DNA of 64,000 nucleotides, from assembly GCA_023457495.1 (NCBI GenBank), contig JAEWLQ010000041.1:16166-80165 (forward strand), in the 5' to 3' direction. The DNA comes from Pseudomonadota bacterium. GTDB lineage: Bacteria; Pseudomonadota; Gammaproteobacteria; Steroidobacterales; Steroidobacteraceae. Position numbers and translations under genes: made by a program. The notes beneath the pieces were generated by a model. The model did not search any database, had not been told where the DNA came from, and saw only the letters and a program-made list of their open reading frames with translations. Positions 53,728 to 63,138 of the stretch are shown here, piece by piece. Every line of letters begins with the position of its first letter. Within the stretch, counting starts at the first letter, position 1.

Positions 53728-55881
53728 ATGGAATATCTCAACTTCCCCATCGTGGCGCTGGCGACAGCCCTCGTCTGCCTGATCGGGGTCTCGATCTACG
53801 CGATCCTGCAGCGCGGCAGCCTGCGCAACCGCGACGAACAGCTGGTCGTCGCGCGCGCACAGGCCTACGCGATGCTGGAACTGTCGCAGGCCGGCGTGTT
53901 GTTCCTCGACCGCGAGCACAAGCTCATGGGCGAGGCTTCTGCGGCCGCGCCGGAATTGCTGGGTCACACCTGCGCGCCGGGCACCGCGTTCGTGCAGGCG
54001 ATCTCGGAGCTCGTCGACGTGCACACGCGACGGCAGGCCGTCGCGTACCTCGAGTCGCTGTGGCAGGCCGACCCCACCGCGGTGGTCGACGCCACGGCCA
54101 ATCCGCTGCAGCGCGTGCATTCCGGCTCGCGGCATCTCGCCATCCGCTTCGCGCGTCTCGTCGTCGACGGCCGGGTGCATCACATCATCGTGTCGCTCGA
54201 GCGGATCTCCGCGCCGCGTATCGTGCCGCACACCATCGAAGTGCCCGTGCTGAACGAGGACACGTTCGCGAAGCGCATCGCCGGCGAAACCGGCACGCGG
54301 CCCGCGCTGAAAGTGAACACCATCGTCGAGCCGGCCACGAGCGAGCCGGCCGCCACGACGATGCCCGCCGCGGCCGCGGCGCCCGCTCCGCCCCCCGCCC
54401 CAGCGGATACACCCGTAGAGTCCTCGCCCACCGCCTCCGAGCTCACCAGCGATTTCGAGCTCGGCCCGCTCGACATCACGTCGGATTCCCTGCCGAACCC
54501 CAACGTACCGCCTTCGGCCACGCTTCCGGCGCTGGCGCAGATCATCGCGCCTCCGGAACCCGCCAACACGGACAAGGCCGTCGAGAAGACGGCGATCATG
54601 CAGGCGCTCACGACCTCCGAGTCGGGCGAAGTGCCGCTGCCGCCACTCATGAGTCCCTCCGGTGCTGTCCCGACCCTCGCGTCCGATGACTCCGGGCCGC
54701 TGGCCGCGACGACGCCTTCGCCGGACTCCTTCGGCGGTTCGTCGCCGGGAATCCCCGCGTCGTTCGATCCGGCCGCGATCATCGAGCCGCGCGACCCGCG
54801 CCTCACCGAGGTGCTCGGCGAAGTCATGCGGGTGGACGCGGCGCGTCTCGAGACCTTCCTCTCGGAGGCGCGCGACAAGGCCGGCCAGCTGCGCGCCATC
54901 CTCAAACTACCCGCGCGCGAGCCGCAGGCCTTCCGCGAGAAGCTGGTGCTGATCCTGGAGCTCATCCGCGGCATTCACGCGCGTGCCGGGCGGTTGCCGC
55001 TGCCGTCGGTGTGCGAACGCGCGCAGCGCTTCGAGGATTCCCTCAACGCGCTGCGCGACCGCCAGCAGTTGTCGGGCAACGATTTCCTGCCGCTCGCGGT
55101 CAAGCTCGACGATCTGCTCAGTCACCTCGCCATCCAGGGCGAAGTCGTCACCCGCCTGCGCGAGTGGCGCATCCAGCAGGGTGAGCTGCCGGCGAACGAC
55201 ATCGAGGCGACCCGCCGCTCGGCGACCGCCACCGGCACGACGATCCGCCAGCCGCTGATGGCCCGCGAAGAGACGGCGCAACCGACCTCCGCGACACAGA
55301 AGGTCGCGCGCCTGTCCGATCTTTCGCAGGAGAGCCTGGGCGAGATGGCCCAGTTCCTCGCCGACATGTACGGCAAACGCGTTTCGCTGGTCGTCATCGG
55401 GCTCGAGGACGTTCCCGGAAACTACCGGCGCGTCATCGAGAAAATCCTGGGTCAACTCATCCACAACGCGATCCGGCATGGGCTCGAAGCGCCCGCCGAG
55501 CGCGCGCTCGCGGACAAGCCCGAGATCGGAACGGTGGCCGTGCAGTTTGCGCACCTGGGCGCGGATGGATTCCAGCTCAGCGTGCAGGACGACGGCCGCG
55601 GCCTGGATCACGACAAGATCCGCGCGGAAGCCGTGCGCCAGGGTGTTCTCACCCGCGACGCGGCTGCGACCACCGATCCGCGCAAGCTGGCGAGCCTCAT
55701 CTTTCGGCCGGGCTTCACCACCGCCGAAAGCGGCGCGCGCGGCAACGGCATGGACGTGGTGCGCGATCTGGTGAACAAGGCGGGGGGGCGCGTCGGCATC
55801 GCGACGAAGCCCGGCGAATACACACGCTTCCGCGTATCGCTGCCGCACATCAAGAAGAACTCCGACGCCGCGGTGGCCTGA
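53728..55881 (+). CDS. Membrane CheA-like kinase with degenerate Hpt domain
   Basis: The 717-residue protein begins with one membrane helix (about 5-27, FPIVALATALVCLIGVSIYA), a PAS-like region (about 45-165), a Pro/Ala-rich linker, an Hpt-like helical bundle (about 370-480) and a CheA-type ATPase domain (about 545-710; ILGQLIHNAIRHGLEAP, QDDGRGLD, GARGNGMDVV). The candidate phospho-His is His417 in IRGIHARAGRLPL, where the canonical HxxKG lysine is lost. No CheW-like or dimerisation domain is evident. It starts 7 bp after the kinase gene, so all three genes are probably one transcript. Confidence 0.87.
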   Translation: MEYLNFPIVALATALVCLIGVSIYAILQRGSLRNRDEQLVVARAQAYAMLELSQAGVLFLDREHKLMGEASAAAPELLGHTCAPGTAFVQAISELVDVHTRRQAVAYLESLWQADPTAVVDATANPLQRVHSGSRHLAIRFARLVVDGRVHHIIVSLERISAPRIVPHTIEVPVLNEDTFAKRIAGETGTRPALKVNTIVEPATSEPAATTMPAAAAAPAPPPAPADTPVESSPTASELTSDFELGPLDITSDSLPNPNVPPSATLPALAQIIAPPEPANTDKAVEKTAIMQALTTSESGEVPLPPLMSPSGAVPTLASDDSGPLAATTPSPDSFGGSSPGIPASFDPAAIIEPRDPRLTEVLGEVMRVDAARLETFLSEARDKAGQLRAILKLPAREPQAFREKLVLILELIRGIHARAGRLPLPSVCERAQRFEDSLNALRDRQQLSGNDFLPLAVKLDDLLSHLAIQGEVVTRLREWRIQQGELPANDIEATRRSATATGTTIRQPLMAREETAQPTSATQKVARLSDLSQESLGEMAQFLADMYGKRVSLVVIGLEDVPGNYRRVIEKILGQLIHNAIRHGLEAPAERALADKPEIGTVAVQFAHLGADGFQLSVQDDGRGLDHDKIRAEAVRQGVLTRDAAATTDPRKLASLIFRPGFTTAESGARGNGMDVVRDLVNKAGGRVGIATKPGEYTRFRVSLPHIKKNSDAAVA

Positions 55882-55906
55882 AGGCGACTACGCTCGCTCG
55901 GCGCGC

Positions 55907-56491
55907 TCACATGCCGCGCCGGCTCCGGAAAGTGATCGAATATCGCAATTGCCCCATCGGGGCGATGCTGTGCTCCCAGTGGTCGCGCACCTGTCCCGTC
56001 AGTAGATAGGCCGAGCGTGGCGAAGCAGCCAGCGCAAAGCGCTCGAATCCACGCGCCTCGCGGCGCCGGAAGCGCAGCACGCAGGGAGCCGCGAGCGAGA
56101 TGCCGGCGACTTCCCCGAACACCGGCCGGTCGCGGTGCCAGCCGATGCCCGCGCCCACGCCGTAACGGATCACCAAGGCCTGTTCGAGCCTCGCGGGCGC
56201 GAGGCGCGCGAATCCGGCGGCGCGTACGCGCAGCGGCAGCAGGAATTCCGGGATCGGCGGCGCCGCATGCATGTGCGCGTCGTTGAAATCGTAGCGCCAG
56301 CCGAACGACACCGTTTCGCGTTTGCCCTCCCACCCGTGGAACTGGAATGGCGCGAAGGGCAGCGCCGCGGCCTGCCGCATCAGCTCCGCTTCCTCGTCCG
56401 GCGTGATGAAATCTTCGCGGAACTCGAGCCCGGGCAGCAGCTCATCGAACAACCCGCGCTGTACCGGATGTGTAGTCGTCGCGCACGCCAT
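55907..56491 (-). CDS. AlkB-like Fe(II)/2-oxoglutarate dioxygenase
   Basis: The 194-residue protein has the AlkB iron ligands in GIGWHRDRP (HxD) and HSIAPMGQLRYSITFRS (His plus the two 2-oxoglutarate-binding arginines). The N-terminal DFITPDEEAELMRQ and FHGWEGKRETVSFGW blocks match the AlkB homologue branch that is shorter than E. coli AlkB. It may demethylate alkylated nucleic acid, though the substrate is unproven. It follows the KTSC gene by 1 bp. Confidence 0.9.
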   Translation of the reverse strand: MACATTTHPVQRGLFDELLPGLEFREDFITPDEEAELMRQAAALPFAPFQFHGWEGKRETVSFGWRYDFNDAHMHAAPPIPEFLLPLRVRAAGFARLAPARLEQALVIRYGVGAGIGWHRDRPVFGEVAGISLAAPCVLRFRRREARGFERFALAASPRSAYLLTGQVRDHWEHSIAPMGQLRYSITFRSRRGM

Positions 56492-56492
56492 G

Positions 56493-56690
56493 TCAGGTCA
56501 GCTGCGCGTACCGATACTGGTCGCGCACGTTCGCGTTGAAGAACTCGCCCTTGGAGTACGCGCGCCGCATTTCGTCATACGTCTGCTCGGGCACGTCGTA
56601 ATAGCGATAGTGGCGACCCGACACGAACACGATGTCGAGCTGATGGTCGACCGGATCGTAGCGATACGCGCGGATGACACTCGAGGGCAT
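56493..56690 (-). CDS. KTSC domain protein
   Basis: This 65-residue protein is a full KTSC domain: SSVIRAYRYDPVDHQLDIVF, RHYRYYDVPEQTYDEMRRA and GEFFNANVRDQYRY. The domain is found alone or fused to nucleic-acid enzymes, and its role is unknown. Coupling to the AlkB-like gene (1-bp gap) suggests an accessory role in the same pathway. Confidence 0.88.
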   Translation of the reverse strand: MPSSVIRAYRYDPVDHQLDIVFVSGRHYRYYDVPEQTYDEMRRAYSKGEFFNANVRDQYRYAQLT

Positions 56691-56767
56691 GCACGGTCGA
56701 CGCCCGGAACCGCGCGAGAGTTGCGCGCGGCGGAAAGTCGCGGGGCAGTCCTACCGTCCGGTCGGAC

Positions 56768-58201
56768 TCACGGAGCGATCGTGACGATGACTCGCCGATA
56801 ACGCGTCAGCGCCGGCGAGCCCTTGTCGGTCACCTTGAGAATGAAGTGCGCAGTCTCGGGCTTCGAGACCTGCGGCGCGGTGATGAGCCGGCGCGGCAGG
56901 TTGTCCGCGCCATCCATTTTCACCGCCGCCCGCAGGCTGCCGGCTTCCGGATAATGAAACCAGCGGAAGCTCAGGCTGTCGCCGTCCGGATCGGTGCTGC
57001 CGCCGGCATCGAGTAGAAACGTCTCTCCCGAGCGCAGGGACACCTGGTCCGGATGCCGCAGCGCGGGCACGGGCGGATGGTTGGCCGCGCGTGCCGGCTT
57101 GATCGTCCAGTCCATGCGGGCCGCGAAGTCGTTCTGGATCTCATCGCGCCAGCGCCAGAGGGTCTCGCGATAACCGGTGAACGTCGCCGTTCCCGCGCGC
57201 GCCGAGCGGCCGAACTCTCCGGCGACGTCCGGCGTGTACGCATCGATCGCGTTCGTCCAGATCGAGCGCGTCTCGGGCAACACCGGCACGCCACCGGTGA
57301 AGCCGTCGGGATCGAGGCTCTGCAGCTGGGGCGTGTAATGCGTATAGCGTCCGCCCCAACCGCCCCAATCCGGGCGCTCAGGCTGGTTGAGTCCGTTCGG
57401 AATCAGCGCGAGAAAACTTGGCGTGTCGCCTTCCATGCCATAGGCCACGTCCGGATACGCCGCGCCGAGCGGACCGTGCGACTGCTGGATGTGCTCGGCG
57501 AGCCACGCATTGGCAATGGTCCCGTTGTCCGCGCCGGCGATGACGGTGTGGATGCCGGTCCAGGTCGCCGCGCCATAACCCCCGGGGCTCACGATGTAGA
57601 ACAGCTCCGGAAACTCGCGGCGCATCCAGGCGCCGCTGTCGTCCTGGTCCGAGATCGTATACACGCGCAGCTTCGCGATGAGACGCGAGGCTTCGGCGGC
57701 GCCGCGGGTCGCGCGGATCGTGGAGAGTGCCTGCGCCAGCGTGTTGGGCCCGCCCCAGGCCGCGACCCACAGCGGACGCGGATCCGCCGACTCGAGCGCG
57801 CTCACGATGAGTTTCGAGCCCGCGGTGTCCTTGCCCGCCCCGACCGCGTCCATGCCATAGGACGGCTGGCCTTCCCGGATGCGGGCCCGCAAGGCGTCGG
57901 CCGTCGGATATCCCGGGGCGTGCAGCAGCAGATTGGCGCGGACCTTCGCGTATTCGTCGATGACGGCGCGGATCGACTCCGGATGGATCTCGTTCCGCAT
58001 GTGGATCGACGTCGTCGCGACCAGTCCTTCGAGATCGATCTCGTTGGCGTACAGCAGCAGCCGCACGAGGGATTGCGTGTCATCGGGATCGGCTTCGATG
58101 TCGGTGAGGACGATCAGCCGCTCGCGTGCTTGCGCGGGCGCAGCCCCGAGGGTGAACGTGAAGGACAGCGCCAGCAGCGTGGCGAAAGCGAGTCGCGCCA
58201 T
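56768..58201 (-). CDS. Exported DUF1593 (nucleoside hydrolase-like) protein
   Basis: The start at MARLAFATLLALSFTFTLGA gives 477 residues with a signal peptide. RLIVLTDIEADPDDTQSLVR at the mature N-terminus is the DUF1593 signature and matches the Asp cluster that binds calcium in inosine-uridine hydrolases; WVAAWGGPNTLAQAL and VYTISDQDDSGAW continue the fold. The C-terminal region (about 390-477) is an Ig/cadherin-like strand domain (GGSTDPDGDSLSFRW). Members occur in carbohydrate-utilisation clusters. It starts 2 bp after the MFS carrier gene. Confidence 0.88.
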   Translation of the reverse strand: MARLAFATLLALSFTFTLGAAPAQARERLIVLTDIEADPDDTQSLVRLLLYANEIDLEGLVATTSIHMRNEIHPESIRAVIDEYAKVRANLLLHAPGYPTADALRARIREGQPSYGMDAVGAGKDTAGSKLIVSALESADPRPLWVAAWGGPNTLAQALSTIRATRGAAEASRLIAKLRVYTISDQDDSGAWMRREFPELFYIVSPGGYGAATWTGIHTVIAGADNGTIANAWLAEHIQQSHGPLGAAYPDVAYGMEGDTPSFLALIPNGLNQPERPDWGGWGGRYTHYTPQLQSLDPDGFTGGVPVLPETRSIWTNAIDAYTPDVAGEFGRSARAGTATFTGYRETLWRWRDEIQNDFAARMDWTIKPARAANHPPVPALRHPDQVSLRSGETFLLDAGGSTDPDGDSLSFRWFHYPEAGSLRAAVKMDGADNLPRRLITAPQVSKPETAHFILKVTDKGSPALTRYRRVIVTIAP

Positions 58202-58203
58202 CG

Positions 58204-59499
58204 TCAGCTCTTTTCCTTTTCGTAGCGCTTGCCCAGCCACCAGCCGTTGAACGCCCACAGCGCCGCGACGGCCGCCGCCGTCAAAGCCTGCGCGGTGCCG
58301 CCCATGCCGATCGCGTCGAGCAGCTTCTTGACCTGCGCGAAGCCCGCGTCGGCGATGCGGTACACGGCCACGTCGCAGACGTTCTTCGCCTTGTACTTGC
58401 TCTCCTTGTCGACCTTGCTGAAGAGCATCTCGCGGCCGGGACGGATGAAGGCGTATTCACCCCAGCGGCGCAGCACCATCGCCGCGGCCATCACGCTGAA
58501 CGTGCCGAACGCGGCATATACCGTGAGACCGAACACCATGACGACCGGGATCGTGACGAGCAGCGCGATGACGCCGATACGCGTCGCGATCAGGCCGGTC
58601 ACCGTGAGCTGCGTGATGATGACCAGCGTCTGCACGATGGTGTCGAGACTCGCGAACACCTGCGTGCGCGCGGTCAGTTCCTCGAACTTGTCCTGCACCA
58701 ACTCGAGCTGCTCGAAATACAGGAACGTGTTGATCGCCGAGATGCCCGCGATGAACAGCGCGATGCCGAGTAGATAGCGGTTGCGCAACACCAGCATGAA
58801 TCCCGCGAATGGATTACCGCCGATCGCGCGTTCACGCTCCGACAGCTGCGCGGGACCCGCAACCGCCTCGGGCGAGATGCGGCGCCACTCGTTGGTGAGG
58901 ATGCGCTGCAGGACGATGGCCACGAGGTACATGCCCGCGCCCAGGTACAACACGCCGGAATTGCCGATGGACTTCACGAACAGCGCCGTCGCGCCCGGTC
59001 CCACCAGTGCGCCGAGCGTGCCGCCCGCCGCGATGATGCCGATGAGGCGTTTGCTCTGCTCGGCGGAGATGATCTCGAGGATGAAACTCCAGAACATCGA
59101 CACGAGCAGCAGGTTCATCACGCTGATCGCGACGTAGAAGATGCGCGCCACGAGCGGATCGGGCATGTGGCCCTGGAACATCTGCGCAGTGCCCACGAAC
59201 GCGACGACCATGAAGCCGTAGATCGACGGGATCAGCACCGAGCGACGCACCTTCGCGACCAGCCAGCCGTAGAACGGCACCATGAGGATTGCGAACAGCG
59301 CCGTGAAGAACCACAGGTTCTGCGTCGCCTCGCGTCCGATGATCGTGCCGATGGTCTCGCGCACCGGCCGCACCGCGAAGTAGCCGCCGAGCACGCAGAA
59401 CAGCAGGAAAAAGCCCGTGATGACGATGCGCGCTTCGCCACCATTCACCGGGAACCACGGTTTCTTGTTCGACGCCGCGGCGCCCTCGGGTGTGTTCAT
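58204..59499 (-). CDS. MFS-type transporter (NTP/NDP-exchanger-like)
   Basis: The 431-residue protein has about twelve membrane helices and a conserved N-terminal GYFAVRPVRETIGTIIGR resembling MFS proteins annotated as NTP/NDP exchangers. Further on are SFILEIISAEQSKRLIGIIA and AFIRPGREMLFSKVDKESKY. The substrate is uncertain; annotation of this branch is weak. Pairing with the nucleoside-hydrolase-like DUF1593 gene (2-bp gap) suggests a sugar, nucleoside or breakdown product. Confidence 0.78.
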   Translation of the reverse strand: MNTPEGAAASNKKPWFPVNGGEARIVITGFFLLFCVLGGYFAVRPVRETIGTIIGREATQNLWFFTALFAILMVPFYGWLVAKVRRSVLIPSIYGFMVVAFVGTAQMFQGHMPDPLVARIFYVAISVMNLLLVSMFWSFILEIISAEQSKRLIGIIAAGGTLGALVGPGATALFVKSIGNSGVLYLGAGMYLVAIVLQRILTNEWRRISPEAVAGPAQLSERERAIGGNPFAGFMLVLRNRYLLGIALFIAGISAINTFLYFEQLELVQDKFEELTARTQVFASLDTIVQTLVIITQLTVTGLIATRIGVIALLVTIPVVMVFGLTVYAAFGTFSVMAAAMVLRRWGEYAFIRPGREMLFSKVDKESKYKAKNVCDVAVYRIADAGFAQVKKLLDAIGMGGTAQALTAAAVAALWAFNGWWLGKRYEKEKS

Positions 59500-59510
59500 T
59501 CGTCCGGATT

Positions 59511-60932
59511 CTAGGCGGTGACCCTGTCACGAGCCAGCGCGGGCAAGGTGGCCAGATCGATTTTCAGGCCCGGACGAGGGACCGTCGCGGATGTGCCGCG
59601 CTCGCGCAGCTTCGCCGCGAAGGCTTCCGCCGCCGACAATTCACCGTGCACGACATACACCGGCGGGCACCCGGCGAAATTGTCGTACCAGCGCAGGAGA
59701 TCCTCCTGGTCGCCATGCGCGGAAAGTCCGCCGAGCGTGTGGATCTGGGCACGCACGGCGACTTCGCGGCCGTGGATGCGCACTGCCGGGCGCCGATCGA
59801 CGATCTGCCGGCCGAGCGTGCCCGGCGCCTGGAAGCCGACGATGACCACATGCGCTTCGGAGCGCGGCAGGTTGTGCTTGAGGTGATGCACGATGCGCCC
59901 GCCATTCGCCATGCCACTGCCGGCGATGATGATCGCGCCGCCGCGCATCTCGTTGATGGCGCGCGAATCATCCGCCGTTTCGCTGAGCACGAGATTGGGC
60001 AGCGGCGGCATTTCGCGGAACTCGCGGCGCAGGCGCGAGGCTTCCTCGTCGAAGCGGTCATGGTGCCGCCAGTACACGCCGCTCGCCTCGATGGCCATCG
60101 GGCTGTCGAGGAAGATGCGCCAGCGCGCGACGTGCCACGCCGCGTAGTTCTTCGCGAGTAGATAGAGGATCTCCTGGCTGCGCCCGATGGCGAAGGCCGG
60201 GATGATGACGTTGCCGCCACTGCTCGCCGCGGCGGCGAGCACCGCGCCCAACTCGCGCTCGGTGTCGTTGCGGTTGCGGTGCCGGCGGTCGCCGTACGTG
60301 CTTTCCATCAGCACGGCGTCGGCGGACTCGAAGCGCCACGGGTCCTGCAGGATGGGCGAATCGTATTGGCCGAGATCGCCCGAGAAGACGAGCTTGCGCT
60401 GCGCGCCGCCTTCGCCGACCCACAACTCGACGCTGGAGGAGCCCATGATGTGGCCGGCCTCGCGCACGCGGACGCGGATGTCCGGCAGGACTTCGCGCAC
60501 CTTGTCGTACGGAATCGTGTCGAGCAGGTAGAGCGTCTCACCAACGTCGGCGAGATCGAACAGCGGTGTGTTGCGGCGCGCGTCGGCGGGCAGGTCGCGA
60601 TTCAGGCGGTCCGCCTCGCGCATCGCGAGGTATGCGGAGTCCTTGAGCAGGATGGGCACGAGGTCGGCGCAGGCGGGGTTCGTGTAGATCGGGCCGCGGA
60701 ATCCGCGCTTCACGAGCAGCGGCAGTCGTCCGCAATGATCGATGTGCGCGTGACTGAGCACGACCGCGTCGATCTTCGCGGCATCGAACGGGAACGGCTG
60801 GCGATTGCGCTCGAGCGAATCGCGGCCGCCCTGGATCATGCCGCAGTCGAGCAGCAACTGACGGCCACCCACCCGCACGATGTGGCAGGACCCGGTGACT
60901 TCGCCGGCGGCTCCAAAGAACTCCAATTCCAT
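59511..60932 (-). CDS. Beta-CASP metallo-beta-lactamase RNA-processing-type hydrolase
   Basis: The 473-residue protein has the MBL zinc motif SHAHIDHCGRLP, then GHIMGSSSVELW, the beta-CASP ESTYGDRRHRN block, GSGMANGGRIVHHLK and the C-terminal RMMBL segment (VRAQIHTLGGLSAHGDQEDL). This matches exonuclease-type MBL proteins of the Ysh1/CPSF-73 group common in bacteria. It probably cleaves RNA, though the target is unknown. It is divergent from the molybdenum hydroxylase gene by 49 bp. Confidence 0.92.
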   Translation of the reverse strand: MELEFFGAAGEVTGSCHIVRVGGRQLLLDCGMIQGGRDSLERNRQPFPFDAAKIDAVVLSHAHIDHCGRLPLLVKRGFRGPIYTNPACADLVPILLKDSAYLAMREADRLNRDLPADARRNTPLFDLADVGETLYLLDTIPYDKVREVLPDIRVRVREAGHIMGSSSVELWVGEGGAQRKLVFSGDLGQYDSPILQDPWRFESADAVLMESTYGDRRHRNRNDTERELGAVLAAAASSGGNVIIPAFAIGRSQEILYLLAKNYAAWHVARWRIFLDSPMAIEASGVYWRHHDRFDEEASRLRREFREMPPLPNLVLSETADDSRAINEMRGGAIIIAGSGMANGGRIVHHLKHNLPRSEAHVVIVGFQAPGTLGRQIVDRRPAVRIHGREVAVRAQIHTLGGLSAHGDQEDLLRWYDNFAGCPPVYVVHGELSAAEAFAAKLRERGTSATVPRPGLKIDLATLPALARDRVTA

Positions 60933-60981
60933 GGTGGCCTTACATTAACATCGCGGCAACCCGAGCCTGGCGGAGACTGCC

Positions 60982-63138
60982 ATGAGCGATGCATCGCCTC
61001 GTATGGACCGTCGCAATTTCATCATCGCGGGCGCCATCGCCACCGGCGTCGCGGTGGGCATATACGTCGGCAAGCGGCGTTTCGAAGACGGCGATGCCGC
61101 GCAGGCCGCGGCCGGGCGCACGCTGCAACCCAATGCCTACGTGCGCGTCGCGCCCGACGATTCGGTGACCGTCGTCATCGGCAAGTCCGAGATGGGACAG
61201 GGCGTCTACACCGGCATCGCGATGGCGGTGGCCGAGGAGCTCGATGTCGACCCGGCGCGCGTGAAGGTCGAGTTCGCCGGCGCGGATCCGGCGTTCAACG
61301 TGCCGTTCGCGCCGGTGCAGTTCACCGGCGGCAGCATGAGCACGAACACCACCTTCATGCCGATGCGCGAGGCCGGCGCGCGCGTGCGCGCGATGCTCGT
61401 TGCGGCGGCGGCGCAGAAGTGGAATGTCGATCCTGCGAATCTGCGCACGGAAAACGGCATCGTGTACCACGGCTCGCGCAAGCTGAGTTACGGCAGGCTG
61501 GCGGATGCGGCGGCGGATCAGCCCGTGCCCGAAAGAGTCACGCTCAAGGATCCGGCGCAGTTCCGTTATCTGGGCAAGCCGCAGAAGCGGCTCGATGCGC
61601 CGGCGAAGGTCGATGGCAGCGCGAAGTTCGGGCTCGACATGCGCGTGCCGGGGATGTTGTTCGCCGTGGTCGCGCGGCCGCCGGTGGTTGGCGCGAAGAT
61701 CGCGCGCATCGACGATGCCGCGGCGCGCGCCGTCGCGGGGGTGGTCGATGTGAAGGAGATTCCGGCGGGTGTCGTCGTTTATGCGACGAACACCTGGGCC
61801 GCCAAGCGCGGGCGCGAGGCGCTGAAGGTCGAGTGGAACGAAGGGCGCAACCGCGCTTTCTCGACGGAAACCCAGCGCCGCGAATACCGGCAGCTTTTGC
61901 GCCGCACCGGCGAAATCGCGCACGAACGTGGGGATGCGCGCACGGCGCTCGCGGGCGCGGCGAAGAGCATCGACGTGGAATACGAGTTGCCTTACCTCGC
62001 GCATGCGCCGATGGAGCCGCTCAACTGTCTCGCCGACGTGCGTGCGGATGGCGTGGATCTGTATCTCGGCACGCAGATGCAATCGCCGGATCGTGATGCG
62101 GTGGCGCGCGCACTCGGCGTGGATCCGGCAACGGTGACGTTGCACGTCGCGTTCCTCGGCGGTGGTTTCGGGCGGCGCGCGCAGAAGTTTTCCGAATCGG
62201 CGGTCGATGCGGCGCTCGCATCGAAGGCGATTGGCAAGCCGGTGCTCGTCACGCAGACGCGTGAAGACGATGTGACCGGGCTTTATTACCGGCCGTTCGT
62301 GGTGTCGCGCGTGCGCGCCGGGGTCGATGCGGACGGGGCGCCGATTGCCTGGCAGCAGTCGGTCGCGAGCCAGGGCGTGCTGCGCAACAGTCCATTCGAC
62401 GGCTTCATTCCGAAGGGCCAGAAGTGGGACCCGACGGTGGTCGAGGGCATCGTCGACATGCCCTATGTCATTCCGAATCTGCTCGTGGACGTGCACGAGG
62501 GCAATTCGCCCGTGCCCGTGTTGTGGTGGCGCTCGGTCGGCCACTCGCAGACCGGCTTCACGGTGAACTGCGCGATGGACGAGCTTGCGGCAGCGGCCGG
62601 CCAGGATCCCGTGGAGATGCGCCGCAAGTTGTTAGCCACCAAGCCGCGCCATCGCGCCGTGCTCGATGCGGTCGCGGAGATGAGCAACTGGGCGGGCGGC
62701 GCGCCGCAGGGTCGCGGGCGCGGCGTCGCGATGCAGGAGTCGTTCGGCAGCATCGTCGCGGAAGTGGCGGAGGTGTCCGTCGAAGGTTCCGAAGTGCGCG
62801 TGCACAAGGTGTGGTGCGCGATCGACTGCGGCTTCGCCGCGAACCCGAGCGGCGTGATCGCGCAGATGGAGAGCGGCATCAACTACGGCCTCAGCGCGGC
62901 GCTGTTCGGCGAGATCACCTTCGCGAACGGCCGCGTCGAGCAAAGCAACTTCCACGACTACCGGATCCTGCGCCTGAACGAGGCGCCCGAGATCGAGGTG
63001 CGCATCATCAACAGCGGCGAGCAGATGGGCGGTGCCGGCGAGCCCGGCACCCCACCGATCGCCCCCGCCGTGGCCAACGCGATCTTCGCCGCCACCGGCA
63101 AGCGCGTCCGCAAGCTCCCCATCTTGGGTGTCTCTTAG
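60982..63138 (+). CDS. Tat-exported molybdopterin-binding hydroxylase subunit (IorB-like)
   Basis: The 718-residue protein has a twin-arginine signal (DRRNFIIAGAIATGVAVG) and the xanthine dehydrogenase/isoquinoline 1-oxidoreductase large-subunit layout: GKSEMGQGVYTGIAMAVAEE, FTGGSMSTNTTFMPM, FLGGGFGRRAQ and, near the C-terminus, GEQMGGAGEPGTPPIAPAVANA with the catalytic Glu. Such enzymes hydroxylate N-heterocycles or aldehydes using molybdenum. The usual small 2Fe-2S subunit is not adjacent on either side, so a partner must be elsewhere. The stop codon touches the first base of the large inverted repeat. Confidence 0.9.
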   Translation: MSDASPRMDRRNFIIAGAIATGVAVGIYVGKRRFEDGDAAQAAAGRTLQPNAYVRVAPDDSVTVVIGKSEMGQGVYTGIAMAVAEELDVDPARVKVEFAGADPAFNVPFAPVQFTGGSMSTNTTFMPMREAGARVRAMLVAAAAQKWNVDPANLRTENGIVYHGSRKLSYGRLADAAADQPVPERVTLKDPAQFRYLGKPQKRLDAPAKVDGSAKFGLDMRVPGMLFAVVARPPVVGAKIARIDDAAARAVAGVVDVKEIPAGVVVYATNTWAAKRGREALKVEWNEGRNRAFSTETQRREYRQLLRRTGEIAHERGDARTALAGAAKSIDVEYELPYLAHAPMEPLNCLADVRADGVDLYLGTQMQSPDRDAVARALGVDPATVTLHVAFLGGGFGRRAQKFSESAVDAALASKAIGKPVLVTQTREDDVTGLYYRPFVVSRVRAGVDADGAPIAWQQSVASQGVLRNSPFDGFIPKGQKWDPTVVEGIVDMPYVIPNLLVDVHEGNSPVPVLWWRSVGHSQTGFTVNCAMDELAAAAGQDPVEMRRKLLATKPRHRAVLDAVAEMSNWAGGAPQGRGRGVAMQESFGSIVAEVAEVSVEGSEVRVHKVWCAIDCGFAANPSGVIAQMESGINYGLSAALFGEITFANGRVEQSNFHDYRILRLNEAPEIEVRIINSGEQMGGAGEPGTPPIAPAVANAIFAATGKRVRKLPILGVS

